Assembly: GCA_030725745.1 (NCBI GenBank)
Contig: JANRFH010000056.1
Location: forward strand, 1 to 54,802
DNA from: Akkermansiaceae bacterium
GTDB taxonomy: Bacteria > Verrucomicrobiota > Verrucomicrobiia > Verrucomicrobiales > Akkermansiaceae
Length of the DNA: 54,802 nucleotides
Reading direction: 5' to 3'
The translations under genes were made by a program, and so were the position numbers. Position 1 is the first letter of the stretch. Each line of letters starts with the position of its first letter. Under the pieces are notes generated by a model, which searched no databases, was not told the DNA's origin, and saw nothing but the letters and a program-made list of their open reading frames with translations. This document shows positions 23,433 to 41,204 of the stretch, piece after piece.

Positions 23433-26294
23433 TCACTTCTTCGCTGCTTTCTTAGCGACCTTCTTGGTTGCTTTTTTGGCAGTTTTCCTAGCGGTCTTCT
23501 TTTTCGCTTTCTTGGTCGCTGGCTTCGGAGCGGAGCCGTCGTTGATCGCTGCCTGTGCGGCGGCAAGGCGAGCGACTGGCACGCGGTAAGGCGAGCAGGA
23601 AACGTAGGCGAGACCGAGCTTGTGGCAGAAGGTCACGGAATCCGGATCTCCACCGTGCTCACCGCAGATGCCGAGCTTGATGTTTGGCTTGGTGGCGCGG
23701 CCTTTCTCGACGGCGATTTCCATAAGCTGTCCAACACCTGTGGTGTCGAGCGAGGCAAACGGGTTCTTCGGATAGATGTCGTTTTCCTGATAGCTATTGA
23801 GGAACGATCCCATGTCGTCGCGGCTGACGCCAAGTGCGGTCTGGGTAAGATCGTTCGTGCCGAAGGAGAAGAACTCAGCGTGCTTCGCAATCTCATCAGC
23901 AGTGATCGCGCCACGTGGGACTTCGATCATGGTACCGACGAGGTATTTGAAATCAACACCCTTGGCTGCCTTCACCTCTGCGGCGACGCGATGGATGATC
24001 TCCACCTGAAGCTCAAGCTCGCGGGCATAGCCGACGAGAGGAACCATGACTTCCGGAGTAACAGGAATGCCCTTCTTTACGCACATCGCTGCGGCTTCGA
24101 AGATGGCCTGCGCCTGCATCTCGGCGATTTCCGGATAGGAAATGGCGAGACGGCAACCGCGGTGACCGAGCATCGGGTTGAACTCGTGGAGGTCGTGAAC
24201 GCTCTGCATGATCGTCTCTACCTTTACGCCGAGCTTGCGGGAGAGATCCATCTGCTGCTCCTTGGAGTGCGGAAGGAATTCGTGAAGCGGTGGGTCGAGA
24301 AGACGGATCGTGCCAGGCTTGCCGTTGAGCGCCTTGAAGATGCCGAAGAAGTCCTTGCGCTGATGCGGAAGGAGTTTCTTGAGTGCCTTGCGGCGGGCAG
24401 TCTCGTTGGTTGCGAGGATCATCTCACGCATCGAGTCGATGCGATCGCCTTCGAAGAACATGTGCTCCGTGCGGGTGAGGCCGATGCCTTCCGCGCCGAA
24501 TGCGATGGCGTTCTTGACCTGCTCCGGAGTGTCAGCGTTGGTGCGGACGCTCATGCGGGTTGCTTGAGAGCACCAGTCCATGAGCTTGACGAAGTTTTTG
24601 AACTTCTCGGTGTTCTGAGAAGCTTTCTTGTTGTTGATGAGACCGGTGATAATCTCGGAAGGCTCGGTGGCGAGTTCGCCGCCGTAAACCGTTCCTGCAG
24701 TTCCGTCGATGGAGAGGTAGTCGCCTTCTTTGAAAGTCTTACCACCTGCTTTGACGGTTTTCTTTTCGTAATCGACTTCGACACCGGATGCACCGCAGAC
24801 GCAGACTTTGCCCATCTGGCGGGCAACGAGTGCGGCGTGTGAAGAAACACCACCACGTGAGGTGAGAATGCCCTCCGCAGCGATCATGCCACGAAGGTCT
24901 TCTGGGGAGGTCTCAACGCGGACGAGGAGAACTTTTTCACCACGATGGGAAGCTGCCTCTGCACGATCCGCGTTGAGGTAAACTTTTCCGGAGGCAGCAC
25001 CAGGGCCGGCGGGGAGACCCTTGGCGATGATGGTTTGCTTCTTGGTCTGCTCGATGTCGAAGACAGGTGCGAGAAGTGCGTCGAGCTGATCGGCAGGGTT
25101 GCGAAGAACCGCAGTCTGCCAGTCGATGAGTTTTTCCTTCACCATGTCTGCTGCAAACTTGAGAGCGGCGGCAGCAGTGCGCTTACCGTTACGAGTCTGA
25201 AGCATGAATAGCTTGCCATCCTGGATGGTGAACTCGACGTCCTGCACATCCTTGAAATGCTTCTCAAGAATCTTGCGAACTTTCATGAGTTCTTTGAATG
25301 CCTTTGGAAGCGCCTGCGCCATTCCTGCGACGGCATCCGGAGTGCGGACACCAGCTACGACATCTTCGCCCTGGGCGTTGACGAGGAATTCTCCGTAGAG
25401 AACGTTTTCACCGTTTGCAGGGTTGCGAGTGAAAGCAACTCCGGAACCTGAGTTCGAGCCGGTGTTTCCGAAGACCATAGCCTGCACGTTAACAGCGGTG
25501 CCCCATGCGGCAGGGATACCGTACTTGCGACGATAAACGATAGCGCGGTCATTCATCCATGAGCTAAAGACGGCACCAGCCGCACCTTCGAGCTGCTCCC
25601 ACGGATCTTCAGGGAAGCCCTTGCCAGTGCGGTCAAGGACGAGCTTCTTGAAGATGGCGACCATCTCCTTGTTGTCCTCGGCGGTGAGCTCAGAATCGAC
25701 GATATCCTTTTTATACTTCGCGTGCTTGAAGGATTCAATGGCGTGCTCGAAAGGCTCGTGATCTTCGTCAGGAGTTTTCTGAACGCCGAGAACGACGTCA
25801 CCATACATCTGGATGAAACGACGGTAGCAGTCCCATGCGAAACGCTCGTTGTTAGTTGCCTTTGAGAGAGCCGCGACAGTCTTGTCGTTGAGGCCGAGGT
25901 TGAGGACGGTGTCCATCATGCCTGGCATGGAGTCGCGAGCACCGGAGCGCACTGCGAGGAGAAGCGGGAAGCCTTTGTCGTCGCCGAACTTGTAGCCCAT
26001 GATTTTTTCCATGTTGGCCACGCCAGCTTCCATCTGGGAGCGGAGAACCTTTGGATAGGTTCTCTTATGATCATAGTAATAGGTGCAGACCTCTGTGGTG
26101 ATCGTGAAACCGGAAGGAACCGGAAGACCGATGAGTGTCATCTCGGCAAGGTTCGCACCTTTTCCGCCGAGGAGTTCTTTCATTTTTCCGTGACCATCGG
26201 CTTTTCCTGCGCCCCAGGTGTAGACGTATTTAGTTGCCTTCGTGGAGGATTTCTTAGCCGCTGCTTTTTTTGCGGTCTTCTTCTTGGTTGCCAT
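23433..26294 (-). CDS. ppdK: Pyruvate, phosphate dikinase with Lys/Ala-rich tails
   Basis: 953 residues from ATG 26294. The core is canonical: [13 protein letters not shown] and [11 protein letters not shown] at the start of the nucleotide-binding domain, catalytic His in [15 protein letters not shown], and the PEP-binding barrel with [37 protein letters not shown] and [12 protein letters not shown]. It interconverts pyruvate + ATP + Pi and PEP + AMP + PPi. Both ends are unusual: an N-terminal [18 protein letters not shown] stretch and a C-terminal tail of about 30 residues made of [14 protein letters not shown]-type repeats, like histone H1 or bacterial Hc1 tails. The malic enzyme gene upstream on the same strand uses the same metabolite pool. 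Confidence 0.95.
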   Translation of the reverse strand: MATKKKTAKKAAAKKSSTKATKYVYTWGAGKADGHGKMKELLGGKGANLAEMTLIGLPVPSGFTITTEVCTYYYDHKRTYPKVLRSQMEAGVANMEKIMGYKFGDDKGFPLLLAVRSGARDSMPGMMDTVLNLGLNDKTVAALSKATNNERFAWDCYRRFIQMYGDVVLGVQKTPDEDHEPFEHAIESFKHAKYKKDIVDSELTAEDNKEMVAIFKKLVLDRTGKGFPEDPWEQLEGAAGAVFSSWMNDRAIVYRRKYGIPAAWGTAVNVQAMVFGNTGSNSGSGVAFTRNPANGENVLYGEFLVNAQGEDVVAGVRTPDAVAGMAQALPKAFKELMKVRKILEKHFKDVQDVEFTIQDGKLFMLQTRNGKRTAAAALKFAADMVKEKLIDWQTAVLRNPADQLDALLAPVFDIEQTKKQTIIAKGLPAGPGAASGKVYLNADRAEAASHRGEKVLLVRVETSPEDLRGMIAAEGILTSRGGVSSHAALVARQMGKVCVCGASGVEVDYEKKTVKAGGKTFKEGDYLSIDGTAGTVYGGELATEPSEIITGLINNKKASQNTEKFKNFVKLMDWCSQATRMSVRTNADTPEQVKNAIAFGAEGIGLTRTEHMFFEGDRIDSMREMILATNETARRKALKKLLPHQRKDFFGIFKALNGKPGTIRLLDPPLHEFLPHSKEQQMDLSRKLGVKVETIMQSVHDLHEFNPMLGHRGCRLAISYPEIAEMQAQAIFEAAAMCVKKGIPVTPEVMVPLVGYARELELQVEIIHRVAAEVKAAKGVDFKYLVGTMIEVPRGAITADEIAKHAEFFSFGTNDLTQTALGVSRDDMGSFLNSYQENDIYPKNPFASLDTTGVGQLMEIAVEKGRATKPNIKLGICGEHGGDPDSVTFCHKLGLAYVSCSPYRVPVARLAAAQAAINDGSAPKPATKKAKKKTARKTAKKATKKVAKKAAKK

Positions 26295-26377
26295 CTTATT
26301 TATTTTGTCGGGTTGTTGCCGCAAGCGGGATTTTCGTTTTTAGGAAAAGGATTCCTATACTCCCGGAGCAGGCAGGG

Positions 26378-26405
26378 AGGCTAGCAATAGTCGAATGGCT
26401 GTCAA
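26378..26405 (-). promoter_or_regulatory. Possible sigma-70 promoter of ppdK
   Basis: On the minus strand, TTGACA (26400-26405) is followed after 16 bases by TAGCCT (26378-26383), about 85 bp before the ppdK ATG. The -10 match is weak (T, A and final T). The spacing and -35 are good and mirror the trnT promoter at 41106-41133. Confidence 0.35.
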
Positions 26406-26494
26406 CTGACCAGTTACCAGAAACTCACGGTATTTGGTCGGCAATACAGAGCGCAAAAAGGACGAAACTTGCCCCTCTCAAATGTGGAAACCAA

Positions 26495-27712
26495 TTACTC
26501 CGACTTCTCATCAATAGCCGCCTGCCGAACCGCTGCGGCAACGGCAGCCGCCACCTCAAGCGAAAGAGCAGAGGGAAGAATGTGCTCTGGAGTAGGCTCC
26601 GGAACTGAATCCGCAATCGCCTTGGCCGTCACGAGCTTCATGCGGTCAGTGATGCGTGGAGCGCGGGCATCGATCGCCCCACGGAAAATTCCGGGAAAAG
26701 CTAGGACGTTGTTCACTTGGTTCGGAAAATCGCTCCGCCCCGTCGCAACCAATGCAGCACCGCCGGCAAGCGCCTCATCAGGCATGATTTCTGGAATCGG
26801 ATTTGCTAGGGCGAAAACAATCGGATCGGGTGCCATGGTTCGCACGTCATCTGAAGTAAGCAAACCTGCCTTACTGACACCGATGAATACATCTGCTCCA
26901 GCGAGTATTTCCCTCAGCGAGCCTGACTTATCATTTGGATTACTATACGCGAGAATCGCCTTTTTCACAGAACCCAGATCGGTGCGCCCCTTGTGGATAG
27001 CACCTTTCGAATCGCAAACAATCACCTCACCGACCATCGTGCAAACTCCGGGTTCAAGATTGATGCACCGCAGCAAGCGGACGATCGCACGACCCGCTGC
27101 GCCTGCTCCGGAGATAACGACTCGCAGAGAAGAAAAATCCTTACCTGTTGCTTTCACAGCATTCAACAAACCGGCGAGCAGAACAATGGCAGTACCATGC
27201 TGATCATCGTGCATCACGGGAATGCCGAGATCCTGGAGGCGCTCTTCAATTTCAAAACAACGCGGTGCACTTATGTCCTCGATATTGATGCCGGCAAAGC
27301 CCGGAGCAATTGCCCGAATCGCAGCGACGATCTCATCGGGTTCACGGGCATCCAAACAAATCGGCCAAGCATCGATTCCGACAAGCACTTTAAAGAGTGC
27401 ACACTTCCCTTCCATCACAGGCATCGCCGCACGCGGCCCGATATCACCGAGACCGAGAACCGCCGAGCCATCTGTGACGACCGCCACCGCATTTCCAGAA
27501 ACGGTAAGTGCACGCAGTTCATCGGGGTTCTTGTGGATCGCCTCACAGACCGCTCCGACACCCGGTGTATAGGCCAAACTCAGGTCGTCTATTGAGGAGA
27601 GCGGCACATTCAGAGAGATACCGATTTTCCCTCCAGCCTTCCGGTGCATCTCAATACTACGATCACCAATGCTCTCAACGTTCTTCTCCATATATGACAC
27701 TAAGTCGAGCAT
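26495..27712 (-). CDS. NAD(P)-dependent malic enzyme
   Basis: 405 residues from ATG 27712. The malic N-domain has SLAYTPGVGAVCEAI, VTDGSAVLGLGDIGPRAAMP and the MEGKCALFK loop with the catalytic Lys; GINIEDISAPRCFEIE and MHDDQHGTAIV hold the metal ligands. A Rossmann domain follows (LRVVISGAGAAGRAIVRLL), then ALANPIPEIMP. This is the short bacterial form without a phosphotransacetylase domain. It converts malate to pyruvate and CO2. A TTG start at 27754 would lie inside the rpoC terminator's T-tract, so I use ATG 27712. The neighbouring ppdK can turn the pyruvate into PEP, suggesting a gluconeogenic route. Confidence 0.9.
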   Translation of the reverse strand: MLDLVSYMEKNVESIGDRSIEMHRKAGGKIGISLNVPLSSIDDLSLAYTPGVGAVCEAIHKNPDELRALTVSGNAVAVVTDGSAVLGLGDIGPRAAMPVMEGKCALFKVLVGIDAWPICLDAREPDEIVAAIRAIAPGFAGINIEDISAPRCFEIEERLQDLGIPVMHDDQHGTAIVLLAGLLNAVKATGKDFSSLRVVISGAGAAGRAIVRLLRCINLEPGVCTMVGEVIVCDSKGAIHKGRTDLGSVKKAILAYSNPNDKSGSLREILAGADVFIGVSKAGLLTSDDVRTMAPDPIVFALANPIPEIMPDEALAGGAALVATGRSDFPNQVNNVLAFPGIFRGAIDARAPRITDRMKLVTAKAIADSVPEPTPEHILPSALSLEVAAAVAAAVRQAAIDEKSE

Positions 27713-27751
27713 ACCTTGATTGGCAAGGATGCTATCCTCGCAAGGTCTGGA

Positions 27752-27788
27752 CAAAAAAAATCCCGACCACCAATCGGCAGCCGGGATT
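27752..27788 (-). terminator. Rho-independent terminator of rpoC
   Basis: On the minus strand an 8-bp perfect stem, AAATCCCG paired with CGGGATTT, encloses about 16 bases (which can pair further) and runs into a T-tract of seven or eight. It lies about 20 bp after the rpoC stop and closes the large operon. Confidence 0.88.
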
Positions 27789-27805
27789 TATTGAATATTT
27801 CAGTC

Positions 27806-31957
<4,152 letters not shown>

Positions 31958-32001
31958 GATAGATGGTAGTTCGGGATGTTAGGTTGGTTTCGCGTTAAAA
32001 A

Positions 32002-35949
<3,948 letters not shown>

Positions 35950-36131
35950 GGTGTGCGGTGGTTCAGGTGTTACGAGTTTGAGCCCGTGCCGTTGAGGGCG
36001 CGAGCGAATTGAGAATCAGGAGATGGAAGATGGAAGCAAATGAGCGAAAGCGGCGTGTAGCACTTCGGGGTTGCGTAGTATCACGCGCCGATTCCGGTTT
36101 GGTGAAATTTTTTTGATTTCGTGAGGGAATG

Positions 36132-36160
36132 ACCCGGAGCGGAGCAAGTCCGCCCCGGGT
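36132..36160 (-). promoter_or_regulatory. Hairpin in rplL-rpoB spacer (attenuator or processing site)
   Basis: A 12-bp near-perfect stem (arms 36132-36143 and 36149-36160; ACCCGG... with ...CCGGGT) lies 16 bp after the rplL stop. There is no T-tract, so it is probably a partial terminator or RNase processing site, as found in the same place in other bacteria. The remaining 180 bp to rpoB holds no gene. Confidence 0.6.
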
Positions 36161-36176
36161 GAAATTCCGTAACGAA

Positions 36177-36551
36177 TTACTTGAGTTCGATTTTGGCGCC
36201 AGCAGCTTCGAGCTTTTTCTTAGCTTCTTCAGCCGCTTCCTTGGCAACGCCTTCGAGGACTTTAGCCGGAGCGGACTCGACGAGTTTCTTGGCATCGGCG
36301 AGACCGAGACCAGGAGCAACTTCACGGACTGCCTTAATGACAGCGATCTTGTTACCACCGGCTTCGGCGATTACGACGTCGAATTCGGTTTTCTCTTCGC
36401 CTTCTTCAGCAGGGCCGGCTGCGGCAGGGCCTGCGGCTACGGCTGCTGCGGCAGAGACGCCCCAGGTTTCTTCGAGTTGTTTAACGAGGTCGACAGCTTC
36501 CAGAACGGTGAGCTTGCCGAGTTCTTCTACGAGGTTTGCAATATTTGACAT
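36177..36551 (-). CDS. rplL: Ribosomal protein bL12 (L7/L12)
   Basis: 124 residues from ATG 36551, with AGGAG 8 bases upstream. N-terminal dimerisation helix [20 protein letters not shown], an Ala/Gly/Pro-rich hinge ([18 protein letters not shown]) and a C-terminal factor-binding domain ([35 protein letters not shown]). It forms the ribosomal stalk with bL10 encoded just before it. An earlier in-frame start is excluded by this ribosome site and the protein's family N-terminus. Confidence 0.97.
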   Translation of the reverse strand: MSNIANLVEELGKLTVLEAVDLVKQLEETWGVSAAAAVAAGPAAAGPAEEGEEKTEFDVVIAEAGGNKIAVIKAVREVAPGLGLADAKKLVESAPAKVLEGVAKEAAEEAKKKLEAAGAKIELK

Positions 36552-36689
36552 GTATTTTCTCCTTTTTGCGGTGTCGTCGCCTCCGGAGCTTCCGGAGATT
36601 TCAATTTCCCTGCTGGGAAACCGACGAGGTACCATTATTAATCAGGCCATTGCGTGGAGACGCGACAGGCCATCCATTCAGATTGTTTG

Positions 36690-37256
36690 TTATTCGGCAG
36701 CTGGGGTTTCCTCGGCAGGTGCTTCAGCTGGTGCCTCGGCATCGGCCGACGCTTCAGCGTCTCCGGATTTGAAATGTTCGCGCTCCGGATCGAATTTCTC
36801 GAGGAGGATGCGTGCGATGCGGGTAGCAGGCTCGTTGATGAGGCCGAGAAGCTGGGAAAGAACCGCTTCGCGCGACGGAATGTCTGCGATGGCCTTGAGC
36901 TTGGCGTTATCAAGGACGTCCTCACCGAGGATGCCGATCTTCATTTCTGGCTTCTTGAATTCCTTTTCGAAATTCTTGAGAACCTTCGCTGCTGAGAACA
37001 CTTCTGCATTACCAGTGACGAATGCCGTTTGACCGACAAGATCTGCTCCGACATCGGGAAGACCTGCTTCTGCGAGGGCTTTGCGCATGTAGCTATTCTT
37101 GGCTACGGTGCATGTGGCTCCGTTGTCGCCGAGGCGATTGCGAAGCTCGCTGAACTGAGGAACGGTCAGGCCGGTGTAATCGATGACGATGACGTATGGC
37201 GAGTCGTTGACGCGTGCCAGCAGGCTATTGATGATGATTTGTTTATCTGGATTCAT
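36690..37256 (-). CDS. rplJ: Ribosomal protein uL10
   Basis: 188 residues. YVIVIDYTGLTVPQFSELRN and CTVAKNSYMRKALAEAG mark the family; the body matches uL10, including SREAVLSQLLGLINEPATRI. The C-terminal helix binding bL12 is followed by an extra acidic Ala/Glu/Pro tail (DAEASADAEAPAEAPAEE), longer than in E. coli. In the usual rplKAJL order; 138 bp before rplL could hold translational control elements, not resolved here. Confidence 0.96.
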   Translation of the reverse strand: MNPDKQIIINSLLARVNDSPYVIVIDYTGLTVPQFSELRNRLGDNGATCTVAKNSYMRKALAEAGLPDVGADLVGQTAFVTGNAEVFSAAKVLKNFEKEFKKPEMKIGILGEDVLDNAKLKAIADIPSREAVLSQLLGLINEPATRIARILLEKFDPEREHFKSGDAEASADAEAPAEAPAEETPAAE

Positions 37257-37274
37257 TTTCTCTGCGTGCTGGGG

Positions 37275-37982
37275 TTATGCGGTGGCTTTGGCGTATGCCG
37301 ATGCCTCAATCAGAAGACCTGGGAGCATGGAAGCTGCAAGGGTAACTGTTTGGACGAAATTTCCTTTTGCGGAAGCGGGCTTGGCGCGGACAACGCTATC
37401 GAGGAAAGCGCGTGCATTCTCAGCGAGCTTTGCTTCATCGAAGTCGGCTTTGCCGATGGCTCCGGAGATATTGCCGTTTTTGTCGAGCTTGTAGTCGATG
37501 CGTCCAGCCTTCACTTCGGTGACGGCCTTGGCGACATCGTCGGTGACGGTGCCGGTCTTAGGGTTCGGCATGAGGCCGCGTGGTCCGAGGACACGGGCGA
37601 TCTTGCGGACTTCGGCCATGGCATCAGGAGTAGCGATGGCGGAATCGAAATCGACGAAGCCTTCTTGGACTTTCTTGATGAGATCTTCGTAACCGACGTG
37701 CTCTGCACCTGCTGCGATGGCAGCTTCTGCGGCTGCGCCTTGGGCGAAGACGACAACGCGGACGTTCTTACCCGTTCCATGCGGAAGAGAGACGGAACCG
37801 CGAACCATCTGGTCGCTCTTACGTGGATCAACACCCAACTTGAAAGAAAGGGTGACGGTAGGGATGAACTTCGGCGCCGGGAGTTTCTTCACGGTGCTGA
37901 TTGCATCGGCGAGGGAGTAGGACTTGTCAGTCCCGACTAGCTCGGCGGCTTTTTGGTAGCGTTTGCTGCGTTTTTTAGACAT
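37275..37982 (-). CDS. rplA: Ribosomal protein uL1
   Basis: 235 residues. SKKRSKRYQKAAELV at the start and the signature GPRGLMPNPKTGTVTDDVAKAV define uL1. It binds 23S rRNA at the L1 stalk and in many bacteria represses its own operon by binding the leader mRNA. It precedes rplJ by 18 bp and follows rplK by 86 bp. Length normal. Confidence 0.97.
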   Translation of the reverse strand: MSKKRSKRYQKAAELVGTDKSYSLADAISTVKKLPAPKFIPTVTLSFKLGVDPRKSDQMVRGSVSLPHGTGKNVRVVVFAQGAAAEAAIAAGAEHVGYEDLIKKVQEGFVDFDSAIATPDAMAEVRKIARVLGPRGLMPNPKTGTVTDDVAKAVTEVKAGRIDYKLDKNGNISGAIGKADFDEAKLAENARAFLDSVVRAKPASAKGNFVQTVTLAASMLPGLLIEASAYAKATA

Positions 37983-38068
37983 GTGGTGTGTTGGTTTGCA
38001 GTGATAACGGATGAGGCTTGCGACCCACCCTCTTGCGATGCTCCGGTTTGAAACGGAGCTGAGATTTG

Positions 38069-38497
38069 TTACATTCCTTCGACTTCGAGACCCATCTGGC
38101 GGGCGGTGCCTGCGAGAATGCGTGCTGCGGCTTCGGGATCTTTCGTGTTAAGGTCTGGCATCTTGATGTTCACGACTTCCATGAGTTGTGCCTTGGTGAT
38201 CTTGCCGACTTTCTTTTTGTTCGGCTCACCGGATCCAGATGCGAGACCAGCTGCTTTCTTCAGGAGATTTCCTGCTGGTGGGCGCTTGGTGACGAAAGTG
38301 AAGGACTTGTCTTTGTAGACGGAGATCACGCAAGGAAGCACGTCACCGGACTGAGCCTGGGTGGCGGCATTGAATTCCTTACAGAACGCCATAATGTTGA
38401 CACCTGCCTGTCCGAGGGCTGGGCCGACCGGCGGAGATGGATTTGCGGCTCCAGCTTTGATCTGGAGTTTGATGATTTTGGTGACTTCCTTGGCCAT
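38069..38497 (-). CDS. rplK: Ribosomal protein uL11
   Basis: 142 residues. [20 protein letters not shown] with [15 protein letters not shown] is the diagnostic N-terminus; the C-terminal RNA-binding domain ends [15 protein letters not shown]. It is part of the GTPase-associated centre. 54 bp separate it from nusG, with a short tandem repeat of a CTGAAA-type unit in the gap. Confidence 0.97.
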   Translation of the reverse strand: MAKEVTKIIKLQIKAGAANPSPPVGPALGQAGVNIMAFCKEFNAATQAQSGDVLPCVISVYKDKSFTFVTKRPPAGNLLKKAAGLASGSGEPNKKKVGKITKAQLMEVVNIKMPDLNTKDPEAAARILAGTARQMGLEVEGM

Positions 38498-38551
38498 GGT
38501 ACTATTTGGTAAATGCTGAAAACTGAAATGCTGAAAAACTGAAATGAATGC

Positions 38552-39121
38552 TTACTCGCGCTCGACTTGCCAGTATTCGAGTTCGACAGGAGTGGTGCGG
38601 CCGAAGATATCGACGGCGACGCGGAGCTTTCCGCGTTCCGGATCGATTTCCTCGACGATGCCGTTCTGAGATTGGAAAGGGCCATCGGCAACCTTGACGG
38701 TATCGCCGACTTCGAAGCTGATGGCGGGGCGGACAGTTTCCTCACGCTCTTGGATCTGGGAAAGCATCGCATCAACTTCGCGCTGACGCATAGGAGCAGG
38801 ACGGTCTTTGGTACCGGCAAAGCCGATCACACCGTCCATCTCTTTGATGAAGAACCAAGTCTTTTCGACGAGTTGGTTGTCCTCGGTGGCGAGATACATG
38901 TTTACGATGATGTAACCGGGGAAGAATTTCTTCTTCGTCTCGGTTTTCTTACCGCGCTTAATTTCGGAGACCACTTCTGTGGGAACGAGAACTTCGCGGA
39001 TGTAATCCTGCATCTCCTCGGCCTCAACCTGACGGGCAATTCGGTCGCGCACCTTGCCTTCCATGCCCGAGAGGACTTGGACGACATACCATTGGTCTTT
39101 GTAATCTTTGGCGTTAGGCAT
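38552..39121 (-). CDS. nusG: Transcription antitermination factor NusG
   Basis: 189 residues. The NGN domain reads QWYVVQVLSGMEGKVRDRIA, with KFFPGYIIVNM, then TWFFIKEMDGVIGFAG. The C-terminal KOW motif is FEVGDTVKVADGPFQSQNGI with a normal end (ELEYWQVERE). It links RNA polymerase to Rho or the ribosome. It sits between secE and rplK, the standard order. Confidence 0.97.
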   Translation of the reverse strand: MPNAKDYKDQWYVVQVLSGMEGKVRDRIARQVEAEEMQDYIREVLVPTEVVSEIKRGKKTETKKKFFPGYIIVNMYLATEDNQLVEKTWFFIKEMDGVIGFAGTKDRPAPMRQREVDAMLSQIQEREETVRPAISFEVGDTVKVADGPFQSQNGIVEEIDPERGKLRVAVDIFGRTTPVELEYWQVERE

Positions 39122-39149
39122 GAGGATGTGAGAGTAAGCTTAAAAAGGA

Positions 39150-39473
39150 TTAACGGAAAATTTCGGACAAAAAGCCGACAATAAGAATCTGGACGAAATC
39201 CCAGAACTGGACGAATCCAGCGAGAAGGATGACGGCGATGAGAACTACGATGGTTGAATCGATGAGTTCTTTATATTTTTTGAAGCCCTTTGCCTTAGGA
39301 TCTTGATCCCATGGCCAGCTGGCTTTGCGGAGCTCGCCTTTCACTTCCCCGACGAAGCCGGAAACCTTTGCTAGGTTCTTAAGCAACAGGACGATGGCGA
39401 TGATGAGGACACCGTAGATGATTCCGGTGGTGACCCAGTTATCGTCGATCATCAGATTTTTGAGGAATTCCAT
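39150..39473 (-). CDS. secE: Preprotein translocase subunit SecE
   Basis: 107 residues from ATG 39473; a longer frame would run into tRNA-Trp. The conserved cytoplasmic motif is FVGEVKGELRKASWPWDQ, followed by the essential C-terminal membrane helix STIVVLIAVILLAGFVQFWD. There is one additional N-terminal membrane segment (GIIYGVLIIAIVLLL), so two in all. It forms the SecYEG channel with genes outside the window. No Shine-Dalgarno is evident; the start lies 24 bp after the tRNA gene. Confidence 0.92.
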   Translation of the reverse strand: MEFLKNLMIDDNWVTTGIIYGVLIIAIVLLLKNLAKVSGFVGEVKGELRKASWPWDQDPKAKGFKKYKELIDSTIVVLIAVILLAGFVQFWDFVQILIVGFLSEIFR

Positions 39474-39497
39474 TTGAAAAAAGAGGAGAAGGAAGAG

Positions 39498-39573
39498 TGG
39501 CACGCCAGGAGGGACTTGAACCCGCAACCCTCGGTTTTGGAGACCGATGCTCTACCAATTGAGCTACTGACGC
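39498..39573 (-). tRNA. trnW: tRNA-Trp (CCA)
   Basis: 76 bases including an encoded CCA. The acceptor stem is GCGTCAG with CTGGCGT (a G-T pair at 1-72), the D-arm has AGCTCAATTGGTAGAGC, the anticodon loop CTCCAAA gives CCA, and the T-arm is GGGTTCAAGTCCC. It lies between tuf and secE, as in many bacteria. Confidence 0.95.
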
Positions 39574-39611
39574 GTTGTTTTGAGAAAATTGTGAAGTTTT
39601 GAGGCGATTCA

Positions 39612-39640
39612 AGGGCACCCCGTTTTTCACGGGATGCCCT
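39612..39640 (-). terminator. Strong hairpin between tuf and tRNA-Trp
   Basis: A 12-bp stem (AGGGCATCCCGT with ACGGGGTGCCCT on the minus strand, one GT pair) with a 5-base loop lies about 50 bp after tuf. It lacks a T-tract, so it may be a partial terminator or a processing signal that frees tRNA-Trp and tunes secE-nusG output relative to tuf. Confidence 0.6.
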
Positions 39641-39691
39641 AGAGTCTAGCTCACCTCAGGCACCCGGCCTGCGGTGGCGATTGATTTTGTA

Positions 39692-40876
39692 TTATTTGAT
39701 GATTTCACCAACGCGACCTGCACCGACGGTGCGGCCACCTTCGCGGATAGCGAAGCGCATGGTTGGCTCCATGGCGATCGGGTTGATAAGCTCAACTTCG
39801 AGGCCGATGTTGTCACCAGGCATGACCATCTCGACTCCGTCTGGGAGTTTGATGCTGCCGGTCACGTCAGTCGTGCGGAAGTAGAACTGTGGACGGTAGT
39901 TCGAGAAGAACGGGGTGTGGCGTCCGCCTTCTTCCTTGGAAAGGACATAGATCTCGGATTTAAAGATCGTGTGACCTTTCACGGTGCCTGGCTTAGCGAT
40001 GACTTGGCCACGCTCAACTTGGTCTTTCTTGAGACCACGGATGAGGAGACCCACGTTGTCGCCTGCACGACCTTCGTCGAGAAGCTTGCGGAACATTTCG
40101 ATGTCCGTGATGGTGGTCTTCTGGGTGTCGCGAATGCCGACGATTTCGACCTCTTCCATCTTTTTGACGATACCGCGCTCAACACGACCGGTGCAGACAG
40201 TTCCACGACCTTCGATCGAGAACACGTCTTCGATAGGCATGAGGAAGGTCTTGTCGACTGGACGCTCAGGCTCAGGGATGTAGGCATCGACAGCGTCCAT
40301 GAGTTTCATGACGTTTGCCATGTGAGTAGCGTCTCCTTCGAGAGCTTTCACAGCGGAGCCGGCAATGACAGGAATGTCGTCGCCTGGGAAATCGTATGAA
40401 GAAAGAAGCTCACGGATTTCCATTTCGACGAGCTCGAGGAGCTCTTCGTCATCCACAAGGTCAACTTTGTTCATGAAAACGACGAGGGCAGGAACACCAA
40501 CTTGGCGAGCAAGAAGGATGTGCTCACGTGTTTGTGGCATTGGGCCGTCAGCTGCAGAGACAACAAGGATACCGCCGTCCATTTGTGCAGCACCGGTGAT
40601 CATGTTTTTGACGTAGTCGGCGTGTCCTGGGCAGTCAACGTGAGCATAGTGACGCTTGTCTGTCTCATACTCAACGTGTGCAGTATTGATGGTGATACCG
40701 CGCTCGCGCTCTTCCGGCGCAGCATCGATGTCCGCATAGGATTGCTTCTTGCAGTAACCTTTTTCAGCAAGCGTGTTTGTGATCGCTGCGGTGAGGGTGG
40801 TTTTGCCGTGGTCGACGTGACCGATGGTGCCGATGTTTACGTGCGGCTTGTTGCGTTGGAATTGTTCTTTGGCCAT
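39692..40876 (-). CDS. tuf: Elongation factor Tu
   Basis: 394 residues from ATG 40876. P-loop [30 protein letters not shown] and [11 protein letters not shown] are the GTPase motifs. Domains 2 and 3 are intact, ending [15 protein letters not shown]. It delivers aminoacyl-tRNA to the ribosome. It is flanked by tRNA-Thr (upstream) and tRNA-Trp (downstream), the classical tufB arrangement. Any start upstream would run into the tRNA. Confidence 0.98.
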   Translation of the reverse strand: MAKEQFQRNKPHVNIGTIGHVDHGKTTLTAAITNTLAEKGYCKKQSYADIDAAPEERERGITINTAHVEYETDKRHYAHVDCPGHADYVKNMITGAAQMDGGILVVSAADGPMPQTREHILLARQVGVPALVVFMNKVDLVDDEELLELVEMEIRELLSSYDFPGDDIPVIAGSAVKALEGDATHMANVMKLMDAVDAYIPEPERPVDKTFLMPIEDVFSIEGRGTVCTGRVERGIVKKMEEVEIVGIRDTQKTTITDIEMFRKLLDEGRAGDNVGLLIRGLKKDQVERGQVIAKPGTVKGHTIFKSEIYVLSKEEGGRHTPFFSNYRPQFYFRTTDVTGSIKLPDGVEMVMPGDNIGLEVELINPIAMEPTMRFAIREGGRTVGAGRVGEIIK

Positions 40877-40924
40877 TTTCGTTGTGGTTTCGCTGAGACG
40901 TTTTTGAGATATTTCGTGTGGATC

Positions 40925-40999
<75 letters not shown>

Positions 41000-41105
41000 A
41001 ATCTGGATTGTTGTTGCTCGTCCTGTCTGCCGACAAAAGAACCGCGTCCTGTCCGAATCGAACCGGGCGCGGCACCCCTGACTTGCTGTGGGGAAGAGCG
41101 GGCGG

Positions 41106-41133
41106 ACAGTAACAAAGCGCGGCACTCTGTCAA
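41106..41133 (-). promoter_or_regulatory. Sigma-70 promoter of the tRNA-Thr/tuf operon
   Basis: On the minus strand, a perfect TTGACA (41128-41133) is followed after 16 bases by TACTGT (41106-41111). A run of eight T preceded by more A/T lies directly upstream and resembles an UP element. A GC-rich stretch follows the -10 box, as at stringently controlled stable-RNA promoters. Transcription would start near 41099, about 100 bases before tRNA-Thr. Confidence 0.65.
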
Positions 41134-41204
41134 AAAAAATATGGTTGTTTCGTCACTTTCCCCGAATCCCTTTATTTTAGCGGGTTTTAGAGGGTGAAAG
41201 AACC

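Noticed and set aside
23622-24842. Long plus-strand frame opposite ppdK
   Set aside because: It lies on the antisense strand of a certain gene; the similar frames opposite rpoB and rpoC are also shadows.
27713-27754. TTG start giving a longer malic enzyme
   Set aside because: It falls in the T-tract of the rpoC terminator; ATG 27712 is a better start.
38498-38551. Tandem CTGAAA-like repeats between nusG and rplK as a CRISPR or tandem repeat array
   Set aside because: Only two imperfect units; too short to be meaningful.
41049-41109. tRNA-like pattern (GGTTCGATTC with flanking CTGTCCG/CGGACAG arms) upstream of tRNA-Thr
   Set aside because: The T-stem does not pair, no D-arm is present, and one arm overlaps the -10 box of the promoter.
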